Shown: positions 1 through 7,119 of the stretch, piece after piece | Layout: each line of letters starts with the position of its first letter | Numbering within the stretch: position 1 is the first letter of the stretch | Assembly: GCA_949742895.1 (NCBI GenBank) | Contig: CATJRT010000248.1 | Span: 1 to 9,921 of the forward strand | Reading direction: 5' to 3' | Length of the DNA stretch: 9,921 nt | DNA from: an uncultured Eubacteriales bacterium | GTDB lineage: Bacteria > Bacillota_A > Clostridia > Oscillospirales > Oscillospiraceae | The notes under the pieces: generated by a model | What the model was told of the DNA's origin: nothing | Seen by the model: the letters and a program-made list of their open reading frames with translations, nothing else | Databases searched by the model: none | Made by a program: the position numbers and the translations under genes

Positions 1-317
1 ACGACACGGCGGAGGGAGCCATCCATGCCAGAAACGGAAGATCCATCATTGCGGTTCACGCCGCCAAAAAGGGCGATAGCGTTTCCACCATCGTGCCTGT
101 GCTGGCCCCAGGTGCCGTGGTATCCCTCTCCCGGAACAACTTGGACTATCTGGTGACGGAATACGGCACGGCAGCACTCAGGGGAAAATCCGTCCGGGAT
201 CGGGTTCGGGCACTGGCCGGCGTAGCCCACCCCAAGTTCAGGAGAGAGCTGTGGGAAAAGGCACTGGAATTCGGCATGGTGACAGAGTATGATACTCCCC
301 CGGATTTCACACAATAG
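1..317 (+). CDS. CoA-transferase, 4-hydroxybutyrate CoA-transferase/acetyl-CoA hydrolase family (3' end only)
   Basis: Only the last 104 codons are present, read from position 3 to the TAG at 315-317; the start lies upstream of the window. The fragment matches the C-terminal domain of the 4-hydroxybutyrate CoA-transferase/acetyl-CoA hydrolase family: a segment ending in RSIIAVHAAKKG, then IVPVLAPGAVVSLSRNNLDY, the hallmark VTEYGTAALRGKS, and an ending RALAGVAHPKFRREL. Enzymes of this family move CoA between acyl-CoA and free acids such as acetate, butyrate or 4-hydroxybutyrate through a glutamyl-CoA intermediate in the cytoplasm. The catalytic glutamate lies in the missing part. The exact acyl specificity cannot be read from this end; the text is closer to Cat2/AbfT-like proteins than to Roseburia-type butyryl-CoA:acetate transferase as I remember them. 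It lies 111 bp upstream of the importer on the same strand and could activate the imported acid or acetoacetate. Family assignment is secure, substrate is not. Confidence 0.85.
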   Translation, partial: DTAEGAIHARNGRSIIAVHAAKKGDSVSTIVPVLAPGAVVSLSRNNLDYLVTEYGTAALRGKSVRDRVRALAGVAHPKFRRELWEKALEFGMVTEYDTPPDFTQ

Positions 318-428
318 CGTCAAGTGTTGGCGTGGTTGTAAGCGTGTGGCCCGTTGGGACAGGACGGCGGTTCGGCGGGCGCAGTTTACATAGAAAGGAT
401 CTAAACCACAAAGAAAAGGAGACAGAAC
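318..428 (+). other. Gap between CoA-transferase and binding-protein genes
   Basis: These 111 bases hold the ribosome site of the binding-protein gene (416-421) and no open frame with coding character. A 5-bp inverted repeat (349-353 with 376-380) is too weak to call a terminator. A TACATA at 387-392 has no acceptable -35 element at the right distance. Whether a promoter separates the CoA-transferase gene from the importer genes therefore stays undecided. Confidence 0.4.
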
Positions 429-1742
429 ATGAAAACGAAAAGAATCTTTGCCTTGATCCTTGCTCTTGCTATGTGCCTTGCCCTGTGCGCCGGGTGCAAG
501 AGCGACACCGAGAAAACTGGACAGACCCAACCCCCATCCAGCCAGGGCGGCGAGCACTTAGGGGATGGAAAGACGACTGTTAAGATCGGCGTGCTGCTGC
601 CTTTCTCCGGTTCCAGCTCTTACTATGCGGATCACCAGTTTTACGGCATCAAGTATGCCCTGGATCATTTTCTGAAAAACTCGGATTACGATACCAGCAA
701 GCTGGATATTGAGCTGGTCACTGCCGACAGCACTGGCACCGCGGATGTAGCTGTCACCGAATTTGAGCGGCTGGTCAATGACGAGAAGGTGAACGCTGTC
801 ATCGGTCCCTACAACAGCGGGGCCGGCGCGGCCATCGCCCCCCTGGCCATCAAGTATAAGGTGCCCGTGATGATCGTCAACGCCGTGTCCGACATCATCA
901 TGCAGGAGGAAAACACCTATGTGTACCGCACCAACCTGGGTGACCTGGACGGCAACAACAGTTACATGGAGTTCCTGAAGTTCATGATGGGGCTGGAAGG
1001 CGGCGGTATCACCAAGGTAGCCTATGTTTATGAGAATTCCGACTATGGCACCAGTATGTATACCAACCAGAGCACAAACGTATTTCCTGCCTTGGGCATC
1101 GACGTGGTTTTGGCCGAGCCCTTTACCAGCGGATCCGGCGATCTGTCCGGCGTGGTCAACAAGGTGAAGAACTCCGGGGCCGATATGGTTATGGTGTGCG
1201 CGTTCACAGACGACGCCGTTCTCTTTACCCGGCAGATGGCCGAGTACCAAGTGGATGTGCCTATCTTTGGCTGCGGTGCCGGCTTCTCCACTGAGGAGTA
1301 TGCCGAGCAGTGCGGCGATATGGCGGAATACGTTCTGAACACTGGCTCCTGGCTGTATTCTCCCGAAACTATGAGTGCGGAAGCCAACGAGATCTGTGAC
1401 GCCTACATGGCTGAGGCCGACACCACGGTTCCCAACGAGACCTTTGCCAACGGCTGGATGGGAATGTATGCACTGCTGGACGCCATTTACCGCTCCAACA
1501 GTGTGGATCGTGACTCCATTGCCCAGGCGTTGGAGGACACCGATCTGCCCGCCGGCCACCCCGCACTGATGTTCCACAGCACCTTCGGCGGCGTCCGCTA
1601 TGAGGACAGCGACGGCCGCTATAACCAGAACAGCTTCGCTGGCATGATGCTGGCCCAGTTCCGCAGCGGCAAGTGGGAAATTCTGAGCATGGATGAGGAC
1701 AGCACCCTGGTATGGCCTGTCCCAGCCTGGAGTGAGCGCTGA
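429..1742 (+). CDS. Lipoprotein substrate-binding protein of a branched-chain-amino-acid-type ABC importer
   Basis: This 437-residue protein is the extracellular receptor of the ABC importer encoded by the next four genes. Residues 1-23 form a lipoprotein signal: a KTKR basic start, a hydrophobic core, and CAGC with the probable lipidated cysteine at C23. The -3 residue is Cys rather than the usual Leu. A polar linker (about 24-49, rich in Gln, Pro, Ser and Gly) precedes the type I periplasmic-binding fold, which opens with TVKIGVLLPFSG and continues with a SGAGAAIAPLAIKYKVPVM segment and VAYVYENSDYG, all typical of LivK/Peripla_BP_6 receptors. The start is fixed by AAGGAG at 416-421, seven bases before the ATG. 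LivK-family receptors bind aliphatic amino acids, amides, urea or carboxylates. The surrounding acyl-CoA genes make a carboxylate or an unusual amino acid plausible, but the ligand cannot be deduced. Confidence 0.92.
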   Translation: MKTKRIFALILALAMCLALCAGCKSDTEKTGQTQPPSSQGGEHLGDGKTTVKIGVLLPFSGSSSYYADHQFYGIKYALDHFLKNSDYDTSKLDIELVTADSTGTADVAVTEFERLVNDEKVNAVIGPYNSGAGAAIAPLAIKYKVPVMIVNAVSDIIMQEENTYVYRTNLGDLDGNNSYMEFLKFMMGLEGGGITKVAYVYENSDYGTSMYTNQSTNVFPALGIDVVLAEPFTSGSGDLSGVVNKVKNSGADMVMVCAFTDDAVLFTRQMAEYQVDVPIFGCGAGFSTEEYAEQCGDMAEYVLNTGSWLYSPETMSAEANEICDAYMAEADTTVPNETFANGWMGMYALLDAIYRSNSVDRDSIAQALEDTDLPAGHPALMFHSTFGGVRYEDSDGRYNQNSFAGMMLAQFRSGKWEILSMDEDSTLVWPVPAWSER

Positions 1743-1760
1743 GCGTCCGGCGTAGTTTAC

Positions 1761-1799
1761 CTCCCGCGCCCCGGGCTTTCACCGCCCGGGGTGCGGGAG
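1761..1799 (+). terminator. Strong GC-rich stem-loop after the binding-protein gene, no U-tract
   Basis: Arms 1761-1776 and 1784-1799 pair over 16 bp with a single G-U wobble and a 7-base loop (TTTCACC). It begins 18 bp after the stop codon of the binding-protein gene. The bases after the stem (AGCCCGCAGCC) are not T-rich, so it is not a textbook intrinsic terminator. Such hairpins between a binding-protein gene and its permease genes commonly act as partial terminators or as 3'-end stabilisers that leave more binding-protein mRNA than permease mRNA. The structure is seen directly; the function is inferred. Confidence 0.6.
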
Positions 1800-1845
1800 A
1801 GCCCGCAGCCTTGAGGACAAGTCGGCGTGAAAAAGACGTTTTGAA

Positions 1846-1876
1846 GCATTTTGATCGAACACTGTCGTCAAAATGC
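1846..1876 (+). promoter_or_regulatory. Inverted repeat directly upstream of the livH ribosome binding site
   Basis: GCATTTTGA (1846-1854) and TCAAAATGC (1868-1876) are perfect 9-bp inverted arms around a 13-base spacer, extendable by one G-U pair. The second arm ends five bases before the AGGGGAG Shine-Dalgarno of livH. In RNA it would form a modest AT-rich hairpin next to the ribosome site; in DNA it could be an operator-like palindrome for a dimeric regulator. No promoter could be convincingly placed around it. Together with the GC-rich stem-loop upstream it makes the 150-bp gap the only structured intergenic region in the window. Confidence 0.4.
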
Positions 1877-1880
1877 AGAA

Positions 1881-1887
1881 AGGGGAG
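1881..1887 (+). promoter_or_regulatory. Ribosome binding site that fixes the livH start
   Basis: AGGGGAG lies five bases before ATG 1893. An in-frame TTG at 1851 would extend the protein by 14 residues, but it has no suitable upstream site, sits inside the inverted repeat, and would add a charged leader unlike LivH proteins. The ATG at 1893 is therefore preferred. Confidence 0.75.
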
Positions 1888-1892
1888 CATCC

Positions 1893-2777
1893 ATGAGCGC
1901 GTCAATCATCGGACAAACACTGATCGACGGCATTTTGGTGGGTGGCGTATATTCCACCATCGCCATTGGCCTGAGCTTGGCATTCGGCCTGATGCGGATC
2001 CTGAACTGGGCTCACGGTGAGTTTTTGATGGTTTCCATGTATCTGGCATTTATGTCCGTCATCAATCTGGGCATAGACCCCTATCTGTCTCTGCTCATCA
2101 CCGCACCCATCATGTTTCTGATCGGGTTTTTTCTTCAGAAAGTCATTTTCAACCGTATGCTGGACAAGGACTCCTCCCGTGAGCCGCTGTCCATCCTGCT
2201 TTTTACCTCCGGTCTGGCGATCTTTCTGTCCAATATGGCCCAGGTTATCTTCACCTCAAAATCCATCGCGGTCAACACCAAATACACCAGTACCACTATC
2301 AAGCTGGGCGAGATGATCATCTCCCGGCCCAAGCTGATCTCATTTGCCATCGCTATGCTGGTCACGTTGGCCCTTTATCTTGTGATTCAGCGCACCGAGT
2401 TCGGCCGGGCCCTGCGGGCCACTGCCCAGAACCGTCAGGTAGCTCAGCTGATGGGCATTAACCACAAGCTCATCTACGCGCTGGCATTCGGTATCGGTCT
2501 GGCTATCACAGGCTTGTCCGGCTCCCTGCTGGTGCCCAATTCCTCAGTGTTTCCCACCGTGGGCAATACCTACGGCAACAAGTGTTTTATCATTGTGGTG
2601 CTGGGCGGTAAGGGGAGCATCCCGGGTTGCCTGCTGGGCGGCATCCTGATCGGGCTTATTGAAAAGTTCGGTGCCCTGCTCTGGACAGAGGCATATGCGC
2701 AGGTGGTTGTCTTTGTACTGTTCATCCTCATACTCCTCTTTAAGCCCAGCGGCTTGCTGGGACAAGAGACTTCCTAA
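1893..2777 (+). CDS. livH: Branched-chain-amino-acid-type ABC importer, permease LivH
   Basis: This 294-residue inner-membrane protein is one of the two permease subunits of the importer. It begins with the family opening GQTLIDGILVGGVYSTIAIG, followed by LAFGLMRILNWAHGEFLM (about residues 29-46), equivalent to the conserved LINFAHG stretch of LivH. Several hydrophobic membrane segments follow. The cytoplasmic coupling region is seen at FGRALRATAQNRQVAQLMGI, and the conserved GGKGS at residues 238-242 precedes a GCLLGG-type helix. The length is close to the usual LivH of about 290-310 residues. It pairs with LivM to form the channel and docks on LivG and LivF. The gene is separated from the binding-protein gene by 150 bp containing two hairpins, and livM follows after 18 bp. 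Confidence 0.92.
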   Translation: MSASIIGQTLIDGILVGGVYSTIAIGLSLAFGLMRILNWAHGEFLMVSMYLAFMSVINLGIDPYLSLLITAPIMFLIGFFLQKVIFNRMLDKDSSREPLSILLFTSGLAIFLSNMAQVIFTSKSIAVNTKYTSTTIKLGEMIISRPKLISFAIAMLVTLALYLVIQRTEFGRALRATAQNRQVAQLMGINHKLIYALAFGIGLAITGLSGSLLVPNSSVFPTVGNTYGNKCFIIVVLGGKGSIPGCLLGGILIGLIEKFGALLWTEAYAQVVVFVLFILILLFKPSGLLGQETS

Positions 2778-2795
2778 GGAAAGGGGCGGCTGACA

Positions 2796-3839
2796 TTGAA
2801 AAGCGGTATTTTTCAGGGAATCGCGGGAAACAGGTTCTTTTCCCGCTACAAGAGCCTGATCCTGTTCCTGGCGATCGCGGCACTCATGCCCCTGATCACC
2901 AGAACGGAGTATACGATCCATACCCTTTGCATGATGATGCTGTACGCCTTTCTGGCCAGTAGTTGGAACATTCTGGGTGGCCTCTGTGGACACTTTTCCC
3001 TGGGAAACGGCGTGTACATGGGCCTGGGGGCCTATATCACCGCCGCCATGTTCAGCTATGGCGGGGTCACCCCATGGATCGCCATCCCCATTGCAGCCCT
3101 GGCGGCGGCACTGATCTCTCTGGTGCTGAGCTATCCGTGCTTCAAGTTGCGCGGCTCCTATTATTGCCTGTGTACCATCGCATTGCTCAGCCTGTTCCGG
3201 CTGGTCATCTGCAATGAGCAACGCATTTTTGGGCTGGATCTGGGGGCCTCGGTGGGATTGCGGATCAGTTGGCGGGGCGGTATTGGCAATATGCAGTTTG
3301 ACAGCAAGGTGAGCTACTATTATATCATCATGGTGTTGCTGGCGGCGGCGGTTTTTATCAGCATTTACCTCCAGCACTCCAAGACCGGCTACTATTTTTC
3401 CGCCATCACCACCAACCAGGTGGCGGCTGAAGCACTGGGCGTCAACACTACGAGGTACAAGCTGAAGGCCCAGTTTATCAGCGCGTTTCTAACGGCCCTG
3501 GGCGGCGGCTTCTACCTCATGCTGATCATGTATATCGATCCGAACCGCATTTTGGGTGCGACGTTTTCCATCGAAATCATGCTATACGCGGTGATCGGCG
3601 GCATCGGATCTGTCTGGGGTCCCGTGCTGGGAGCATTGGCCCTCTACCCCATCAGCGAGGGGTTGCGCGGTGTGCTGGGCACCAACGCCTCCGGTCTTCC
3701 CACGGCGATCTATGGGTTGGTGATGATGCTGGTGATCTATTTCATGCCCAGCGGCATCTTTCCCTGGCTTGTGGAAAAGGTTGGAACCGTGTACCGAAAG
3801 CGAACAGGTGGGACAGCCAAAAGCAAGGAGGTGGGCTGA
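2796..3839 (+). CDS. livM: Branched-chain-amino-acid-type ABC importer, permease LivM
   Basis: The second membrane permease of the importer, 347 residues, is read from a TTG codon preceded by AAGGAAAGGGG (last G at 2786, nine bases before the start). A basic cytoplasmic leader of about 25 residues leads into hydrophobic segments. The LivM signature region SSWNILGGLCGHFSLGNGVY (about residues 52-71) is clear, as is the conserved GGIGSVWGPVLGA from residue 268. The coupling region reads SKTGYYFSAITTNQVAAEAL. The last residues are basic and cytoplasmic. The protein is of ordinary size for LivM. The stop codon TGA (3837-3839) abuts the GTG start of livG with no gap, which indicates translational coupling. 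Confidence 0.92.
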   Translation: MKSGIFQGIAGNRFFSRYKSLILFLAIAALMPLITRTEYTIHTLCMMMLYAFLASSWNILGGLCGHFSLGNGVYMGLGAYITAAMFSYGGVTPWIAIPIAALAAALISLVLSYPCFKLRGSYYCLCTIALLSLFRLVICNEQRIFGLDLGASVGLRISWRGGIGNMQFDSKVSYYYIIMVLLAAAVFISIYLQHSKTGYYFSAITTNQVAAEALGVNTTRYKLKAQFISAFLTALGGGFYLMLIMYIDPNRILGATFSIEIMLYAVIGGIGSVWGPVLGALALYPISEGLRGVLGTNASGLPTAIYGLVMMLVIYFMPSGIFPWLVEKVGTVYRKRTGGTAKSKEVG

Positions 3840-4577
3840 GTGACTGAGGAAGTGATTCTTGATGTACGCCATGTAACCAAGAAATTTGGCGGCCTTGTGG
3901 CCAACGAGGATGTGAGCATTCACCTGAACAGGGGCGAAGTCCTGGGACTGATCGGTGCCAATGGGGCAGGCAAAACCACCCTATTCAATATGCTCTCCGG
4001 TGCACTGAGCGTGACTTCCGGGGAGATCTTGTTCAAGGGGACGCCTATCCAGAACAAGCCAGCTAACGCCGTGTGCAAGCTGGGCATCGGGCGCACGTAT
4101 CAGCTGGTGCAGCCCTTCACAAACCTGTCTGTGCTGGACAACGTGATGGTGGGTGCATTTCTGCGCTATCCGCACTATGATCAGGCCCGCAAAAAAGCGG
4201 AGGAGGTGCTTCGCTTCACCCAGCTGTCCGACATCGGCGATGTCCGGGGCAACAATCTGACGCTGACCCAGATGAAGCGCATGGAGGTCGCCAAGGCACT
4301 GGCTACTGAGCCGGAGGTCATTCTCCTGGACGAGGTGACCGCCGGCGTCAACCCCAAGGAGCACCCCGGCTTTATGAAGCTGGTCACAGATATCCGCGAC
4401 AGCGGCGTGAGCGTTATCATCATTGAGCACGTCATGAGGGTCATCATGAACATATCTGACCGGATGTATGTGCTTAACCAAGGCAAGCTCATCGCACAGG
4501 GAACGCCGAAGGAGGTCGCGGAAAATCCAGCCGTCATCAGTTCGTACTTTGGGGAGAAAAAACATGCTGAAAATTGA
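3840..4577 (+). CDS. livG: Branched-chain-amino-acid-type ABC importer, ATPase LivG
   Basis: A cytoplasmic ATPase subunit of 245 residues starting with GTG, seven bases after a strong AAGGAGGT (3825-3832). Walker A is GANGAGKT (39-46), Walker B is VILLDE (160-165), and the switch histidine is H197 in IIIEH. LivG-type features are the AGVNPKE D-loop region and the ending YVLNQGKLIAQGTPKEV. The ABC signature, usually LSGGQ or LivG-type YGQQ/YGDQ, reads LTLTQMKR at 140-147 and lacks its glycine and serine. This divergent form seems to occur in some LivG relatives, so it is probably natural rather than damage. The partner LivF has an intact signature, so the pair should be asymmetric. The 3' end overlaps livF by 14 bp in another frame. 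Confidence 0.92.
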   Translation: MTEEVILDVRHVTKKFGGLVANEDVSIHLNRGEVLGLIGANGAGKTTLFNMLSGALSVTSGEILFKGTPIQNKPANAVCKLGIGRTYQLVQPFTNLSVLDNVMVGAFLRYPHYDQARKKAEEVLRFTQLSDIGDVRGNNLTLTQMKRMEVAKALATEPEVILLDEVTAGVNPKEHPGFMKLVTDIRDSGVSVIIIEHVMRVIMNISDRMYVLNQGKLIAQGTPKEVAENPAVISSYFGEKKHAEN

Positions 4578-5268
4578 GGATATTTATGTAAATTACGGTC
4601 ACTCCGAAGCATTGCGCGGCATTTCCCTGGAGATAAATGAGGGTGAGATGATTGCGCTGCTCGGAGGAAATGGGGCCGGGAAAACCACTACAATCAACAC
4701 CGTATCCGGCCTGACCCGGCTGGTCAAGGGGAAGGTATATTTCCAGGGGGAGGACATCTCCGAGATGCCGCCCCACATTCGTGTCAAGCAGGGCATTATT
4801 CAGGTGCCGGAGGGACGGAAGTTGTTCCCCTTCCTCAGTGTGCATGACAATCTGCTGGTGGGTTCCTACTTGCCGCACTGTCGTAGCCAGCGGGAGAAAA
4901 ACCTGGATCTCTGCTTTACCATGTTTCCGAAGTTATATGAACGCCGCACCCAGATGGCCAATTCGCTGTCCGGTGGAGAACAGCAGATGTGCGCCATCGC
5001 CCGTGGCCTGATGCAGTGCCCCAAGATTTTGATGCTGGACGAGCCCTCCCTGGGCCTGGCCCCCATCGTGGTGGAGAGCATTTTTGAAAAGCTCCAGGAG
5101 ATTAACAAATCCGGCGTGACGATCCTTTTGGTGGAGCAGAACGTGATGTCCTCCCTGGAGATCGTAGACCGGGCCTATGTCATCGAAATTGGGCAGAACA
5201 TTATGGATGGTGCTTCCGCTGATCTTCTCCGCAACGAGAACCTAAAGAAAGCATACCTTGGCATTTGA
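4564..5268 (+). CDS. livF: Branched-chain-amino-acid-type ABC importer, ATPase LivF
   Basis: A cytoplasmic ATPase of 234 residues from ATG 4564, preceded by GGGGAG (4551-4556) inside the end of livG. An in-frame upstream extension to about 4468 exists but only overlaps livG coding sequence and adds non-family residues, so it is rejected. Walker A is GGNGAGKT (34-41), the signature is LSGGEQQ (135-141), and Walker B is ILMLDE (155-160), followed by the LivF hallmark [10 protein letters not shown]. The switch position is Gln (Q192 in LLVEQN), as usual in LivF. The end, [16 protein letters not shown], is also characteristic. LivF pairs with LivG to power transport. The first acyl-CoA gene starts 26 bp after its stop, so transporter and enzymes are very probably co-transcribed. 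Confidence 0.94.
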   Translation: MLKIEDIYVNYGHSEALRGISLEINEGEMIALLGGNGAGKTTTINTVSGLTRLVKGKVYFQGEDISEMPPHIRVKQGIIQVPEGRKLFPFLSVHDNLLVGSYLPHCRSQREKNLDLCFTMFPKLYERRTQMANSLSGGEQQMCAIARGLMQCPKILMLDEPSLGLAPIVVESIFEKLQEINKSGVTILLVEQNVMSSLEIVDRAYVIEIGQNIMDGASADLLRNENLKKAYLGI

Positions 5269-5294
5269 CTGCCGGGGAAAGGAGAGCAATTACC

Positions 5295-6191
5295 ATGGCG
5301 ATTGACAAACTGTTTGTGGCAGGGGCTGGGTTGATGGGCTGCGGCATCGCCCAGACCGCAGCCCAATCCGGACTGGAAGTCATTTTGAATGACGTGAACG
5401 AGAAAGCCGTTCAACGGGGCCTGGAGGAGATCTGGAAGCGTTGGACGAACAGCGTGAAGAAGGGCCGTATCACCCAGGAGGAGATGAAGGCTTACAAGGA
5501 CCGCCTAACCGGAGCTGCGTCGCTGACGGAAGCGGCGGGGTGCGACATGGTGATTGAAGCGGTGTACGAAAATCCGAAGGTGAAGATCACGCTGCTGCGG
5601 CAGTTGGAGGACATCTGCCGATCAGACGCCGTTCTTGCCTCCAATACATCCTCCATCTCCATCACAACCCTCGCTGCCGCCCTGAACACCCCTGAGCGTT
5701 TCATTGGGATGCACTTTTTCTCCCCGGTACCCGTGATGCGGCTGCTGGAGCTGATTCCCGGCCTGTGCACCGCCCGGGAGACGTTGTCCGCCGCCCAGAC
5801 AGTGGGAGTGCGGATGGGAAAAACCATCATCGTGTCCAAAGATATGCCCGGCTTCATTGTCAACCGGGTAGCAAATCTGATGGGGAACGAGGCAATCCAG
5901 GTACTGGACGAGGGCATCGGGACGGTGGAGAGCATCGACGAAGGAATCCGCTGCGGCATGAACCACCCGATGGGCCCACTGGAGCTGTGCGACATGGCGG
6001 GCGCGGATATTCTGCTGGCGGTGATGGAAGTATACCACGCCGAGCTGGGCGACAAATATCGCCCGGCCCCCCTGCTGCGCAAAATGGTGAAGGCGGGGAT
6101 GCTGGGCCGAAAAACTGGAAGAGGCTTTTATATTTATGACGAGCATGGCGTAAAAATCGGCCCAAACCCGATTTTTGCGCAGCAGCCGTAA
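5295..6191 (+). CDS. 3-hydroxyacyl-CoA dehydrogenase, 3-hydroxybutyryl-CoA dehydrogenase (Hbd) type
   Basis: A 298-residue soluble enzyme expected to interconvert (S)-3-hydroxyacyl-CoA and 3-ketoacyl-CoA with NAD(H). The start is ATG 5295 with AAAGGAG at 5278-5284; a TTG at 5265 would overlap livF and lacks its own site. The Rossmann motif is GAGLMG (10-15), and D33 at the end of the second strand indicates NAD rather than NADP. The family landmarks are IEAVYEN (87-93), SNTSS (116-120), and the catalytic His-Glu pair H140 ([11 protein letters not shown]) and E152 (LLELIPG). N190 lies in GFIVNRV. The C-terminal domain contains [13 protein letters not shown]. The length fits clostridial Hbd (about 280-300). 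Because it neighbours BKACE, oxidation of a free 3-hydroxy acid, as in carnitine 3-dehydrogenase, is an alternative, but the catalytic-loop text fits Hbd better. The next gene begins 35 bp downstream. Confidence 0.9.
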   Translation: MAIDKLFVAGAGLMGCGIAQTAAQSGLEVILNDVNEKAVQRGLEEIWKRWTNSVKKGRITQEEMKAYKDRLTGAASLTEAAGCDMVIEAVYENPKVKITLLRQLEDICRSDAVLASNTSSISITTLAAALNTPERFIGMHFFSPVPVMRLLELIPGLCTARETLSAAQTVGVRMGKTIIVSKDMPGFIVNRVANLMGNEAIQVLDEGIGTVESIDEGIRCGMNHPMGPLELCDMAGADILLAVMEVYHAELGDKYRPAPLLRKMVKAGMLGRKTGRGFYIYDEHGVKIGPNPIFAQQP

Positions 6192-6226
6192 CCTGATTTA
6201 CCAATATAAAGGAGCGTGCCGCCGTT

Positions 6227-7081
6227 ATGGCAAAATCAAATAAGGTTATCATCTGTGCCGCACTGACTGGTGCTGTAACCCCCAAGGAAAAGAGCCCCAA
6301 CCACCCCATCACCCCGGATGAGATTGCCGCTGACGTGGTTCGTTGCGCCAAAGCGGGCGCGGCCGCCGTACATCTCCACGCCCGGGACGAGCAGGCCCGG
6401 GGTACTATGAGCGTGGACGTATTCACCGAGATTTTTGAAAAGACCCGCGTGGCCTGCACCGAGGCCGGGGTGGACGTGATTGTAAACCTGACCACCTCAG
6501 GTGCGGTAGGCTGCACCAAGGAGCAGCGCGTGGCCCACATCGAGAAGCTGAAGCCAGAAATGATGTCCTATGACGTAGGCAGCTTCAACTGGGACGACGC
6601 GTTCATTTATGACAACAGCCCCGACTTTCTGCGACTGGCGGGCAAAGTAGCACTGGAAAACGACGTAAAGCCCGAGATCGAGATTTTTGATTCCGGCCAC
6701 ATTCTGAGTACGGCTACTTATATTAAGGAGGGACTTTTGAAAGCCCCGGCCCATTACCAATTTGTGCTGGGTGTGGGCGGTGCCATGCAGGGCACCATTG
6801 AAAACGTCCTATTCCTGCGCAATATGCTGCCCGAAGGGGCGACCTGGAGTGCCACAGGTATTGGTGCCTATCACTTGCCCGTGATGTATGCCGCCCTTGC
6901 CGCCGGGTGCGATGGACTCCGTGTGGGTCTGGAGGACAACGTGTATATGTCCCGGGGTGTGAAGGCCAGCAATGTACAGTTGGTGGAGCGCGCTGTAGAG
7001 ATTGCAAAGCTGTATGGCCGGGAGATCGCCACCGCTGGGGAGACCCGGGAAATTTTGGGCATTACCCGCAAATCCTGGTAA
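6227..7081 (+). CDS. Beta-keto acid cleavage enzyme (BKACE, DUF849; 3-keto-5-aminohexanoate cleavage enzyme family)
   Basis: A 284-residue TIM-barrel enzyme that exchanges a beta-keto acid with acetyl-CoA to give an acyl-CoA plus acetoacetate. Family marks are CAALTGAVTPKEKSP at the N-terminus, PITPDEIA, HLHARD (49-54) and RVGLEDN (232-238). By alignment from memory with Cloacimonas Kce, zinc ligands H46, H48 and E230 correspond to H49, H51 and E236, and the catalytic Arg226/Asp231 pair to R232 and D237, so the metal site and chemistry look intact. Kce Glu14, which as I recall helps recognise the substrate amine, corresponds to Val17. This argues for a less polar or non-amino substrate. AAAGGAG at 6208-6214 lies 12 bases before the ATG, slightly long. 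No other lysine-fermentation genes are nearby, so the gene name kce is not assigned. Confidence 0.9.
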   Translation: MAKSNKVIICAALTGAVTPKEKSPNHPITPDEIAADVVRCAKAGAAAVHLHARDEQARGTMSVDVFTEIFEKTRVACTEAGVDVIVNLTTSGAVGCTKEQRVAHIEKLKPEMMSYDVGSFNWDDAFIYDNSPDFLRLAGKVALENDVKPEIEIFDSGHILSTATYIKEGLLKAPAHYQFVLGVGGAMQGTIENVLFLRNMLPEGATWSATGIGAYHLPVMYAALAAGCDGLRVGLEDNVYMSRGVKASNVQLVERAVEIAKLYGREIATAGETREILGITRKSW

Positions 7082-7119
7082 CGTGATTCGCCAGATCAAA
7101 ACGAAAGGGATTGATTCAT

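Noticed and set aside
349..380. Possible terminator in the gap before the binding-protein gene
   Set aside because: Only five paired bases with a 22-base loop and no T-run.
354..392. Possible sigma-70-type promoter (TTGGGA, TACATA)
   Set aside because: The two elements are about 27 bases apart, far from the usual 16-18, and no alternative pair fits.
558..1577. Long minus-strand open frame (339 codons) opposite the binding-protein gene
   Set aside because: The protein is rich in His, Gly and Val with no family motifs, lies wholly antisense to a clear lipoprotein gene, and results from the codon bias of the GC-rich plus strand.
375..1760. Short similarity GCGCAGTTTAC (about 380-390) versus GCGTAGTTTAC (about 1749-1759), both in gaps flanking the binding-protein gene
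   Set aside because: Ten of eleven bases, only two copies, no symmetry and no extension, so chance is a sufficient explanation.
2544..3377. Minus-strand open frame of 277 codons opposite livH/livM
   Set aside because: Low-complexity His/Gln-rich translation spanning two real genes and their gap; no recognisable domain.
6227..7081. Lysine fermentation cluster based on the Kce-family gene
   Set aside because: None of the other lysine-pathway genes is present in the window and the Glu14 equivalent is Val, so the specific pathway name is not supported.
5295..7081. Carnitine degradation (carnitine 3-dehydrogenase plus dehydrocarnitine cleavage)
   Set aside because: The gene pair arrangement is similar, but the dehydrogenase catalytic loop ([18 protein letters not shown]) is of Hbd type, and no betainyl-CoA thioesterase is seen.
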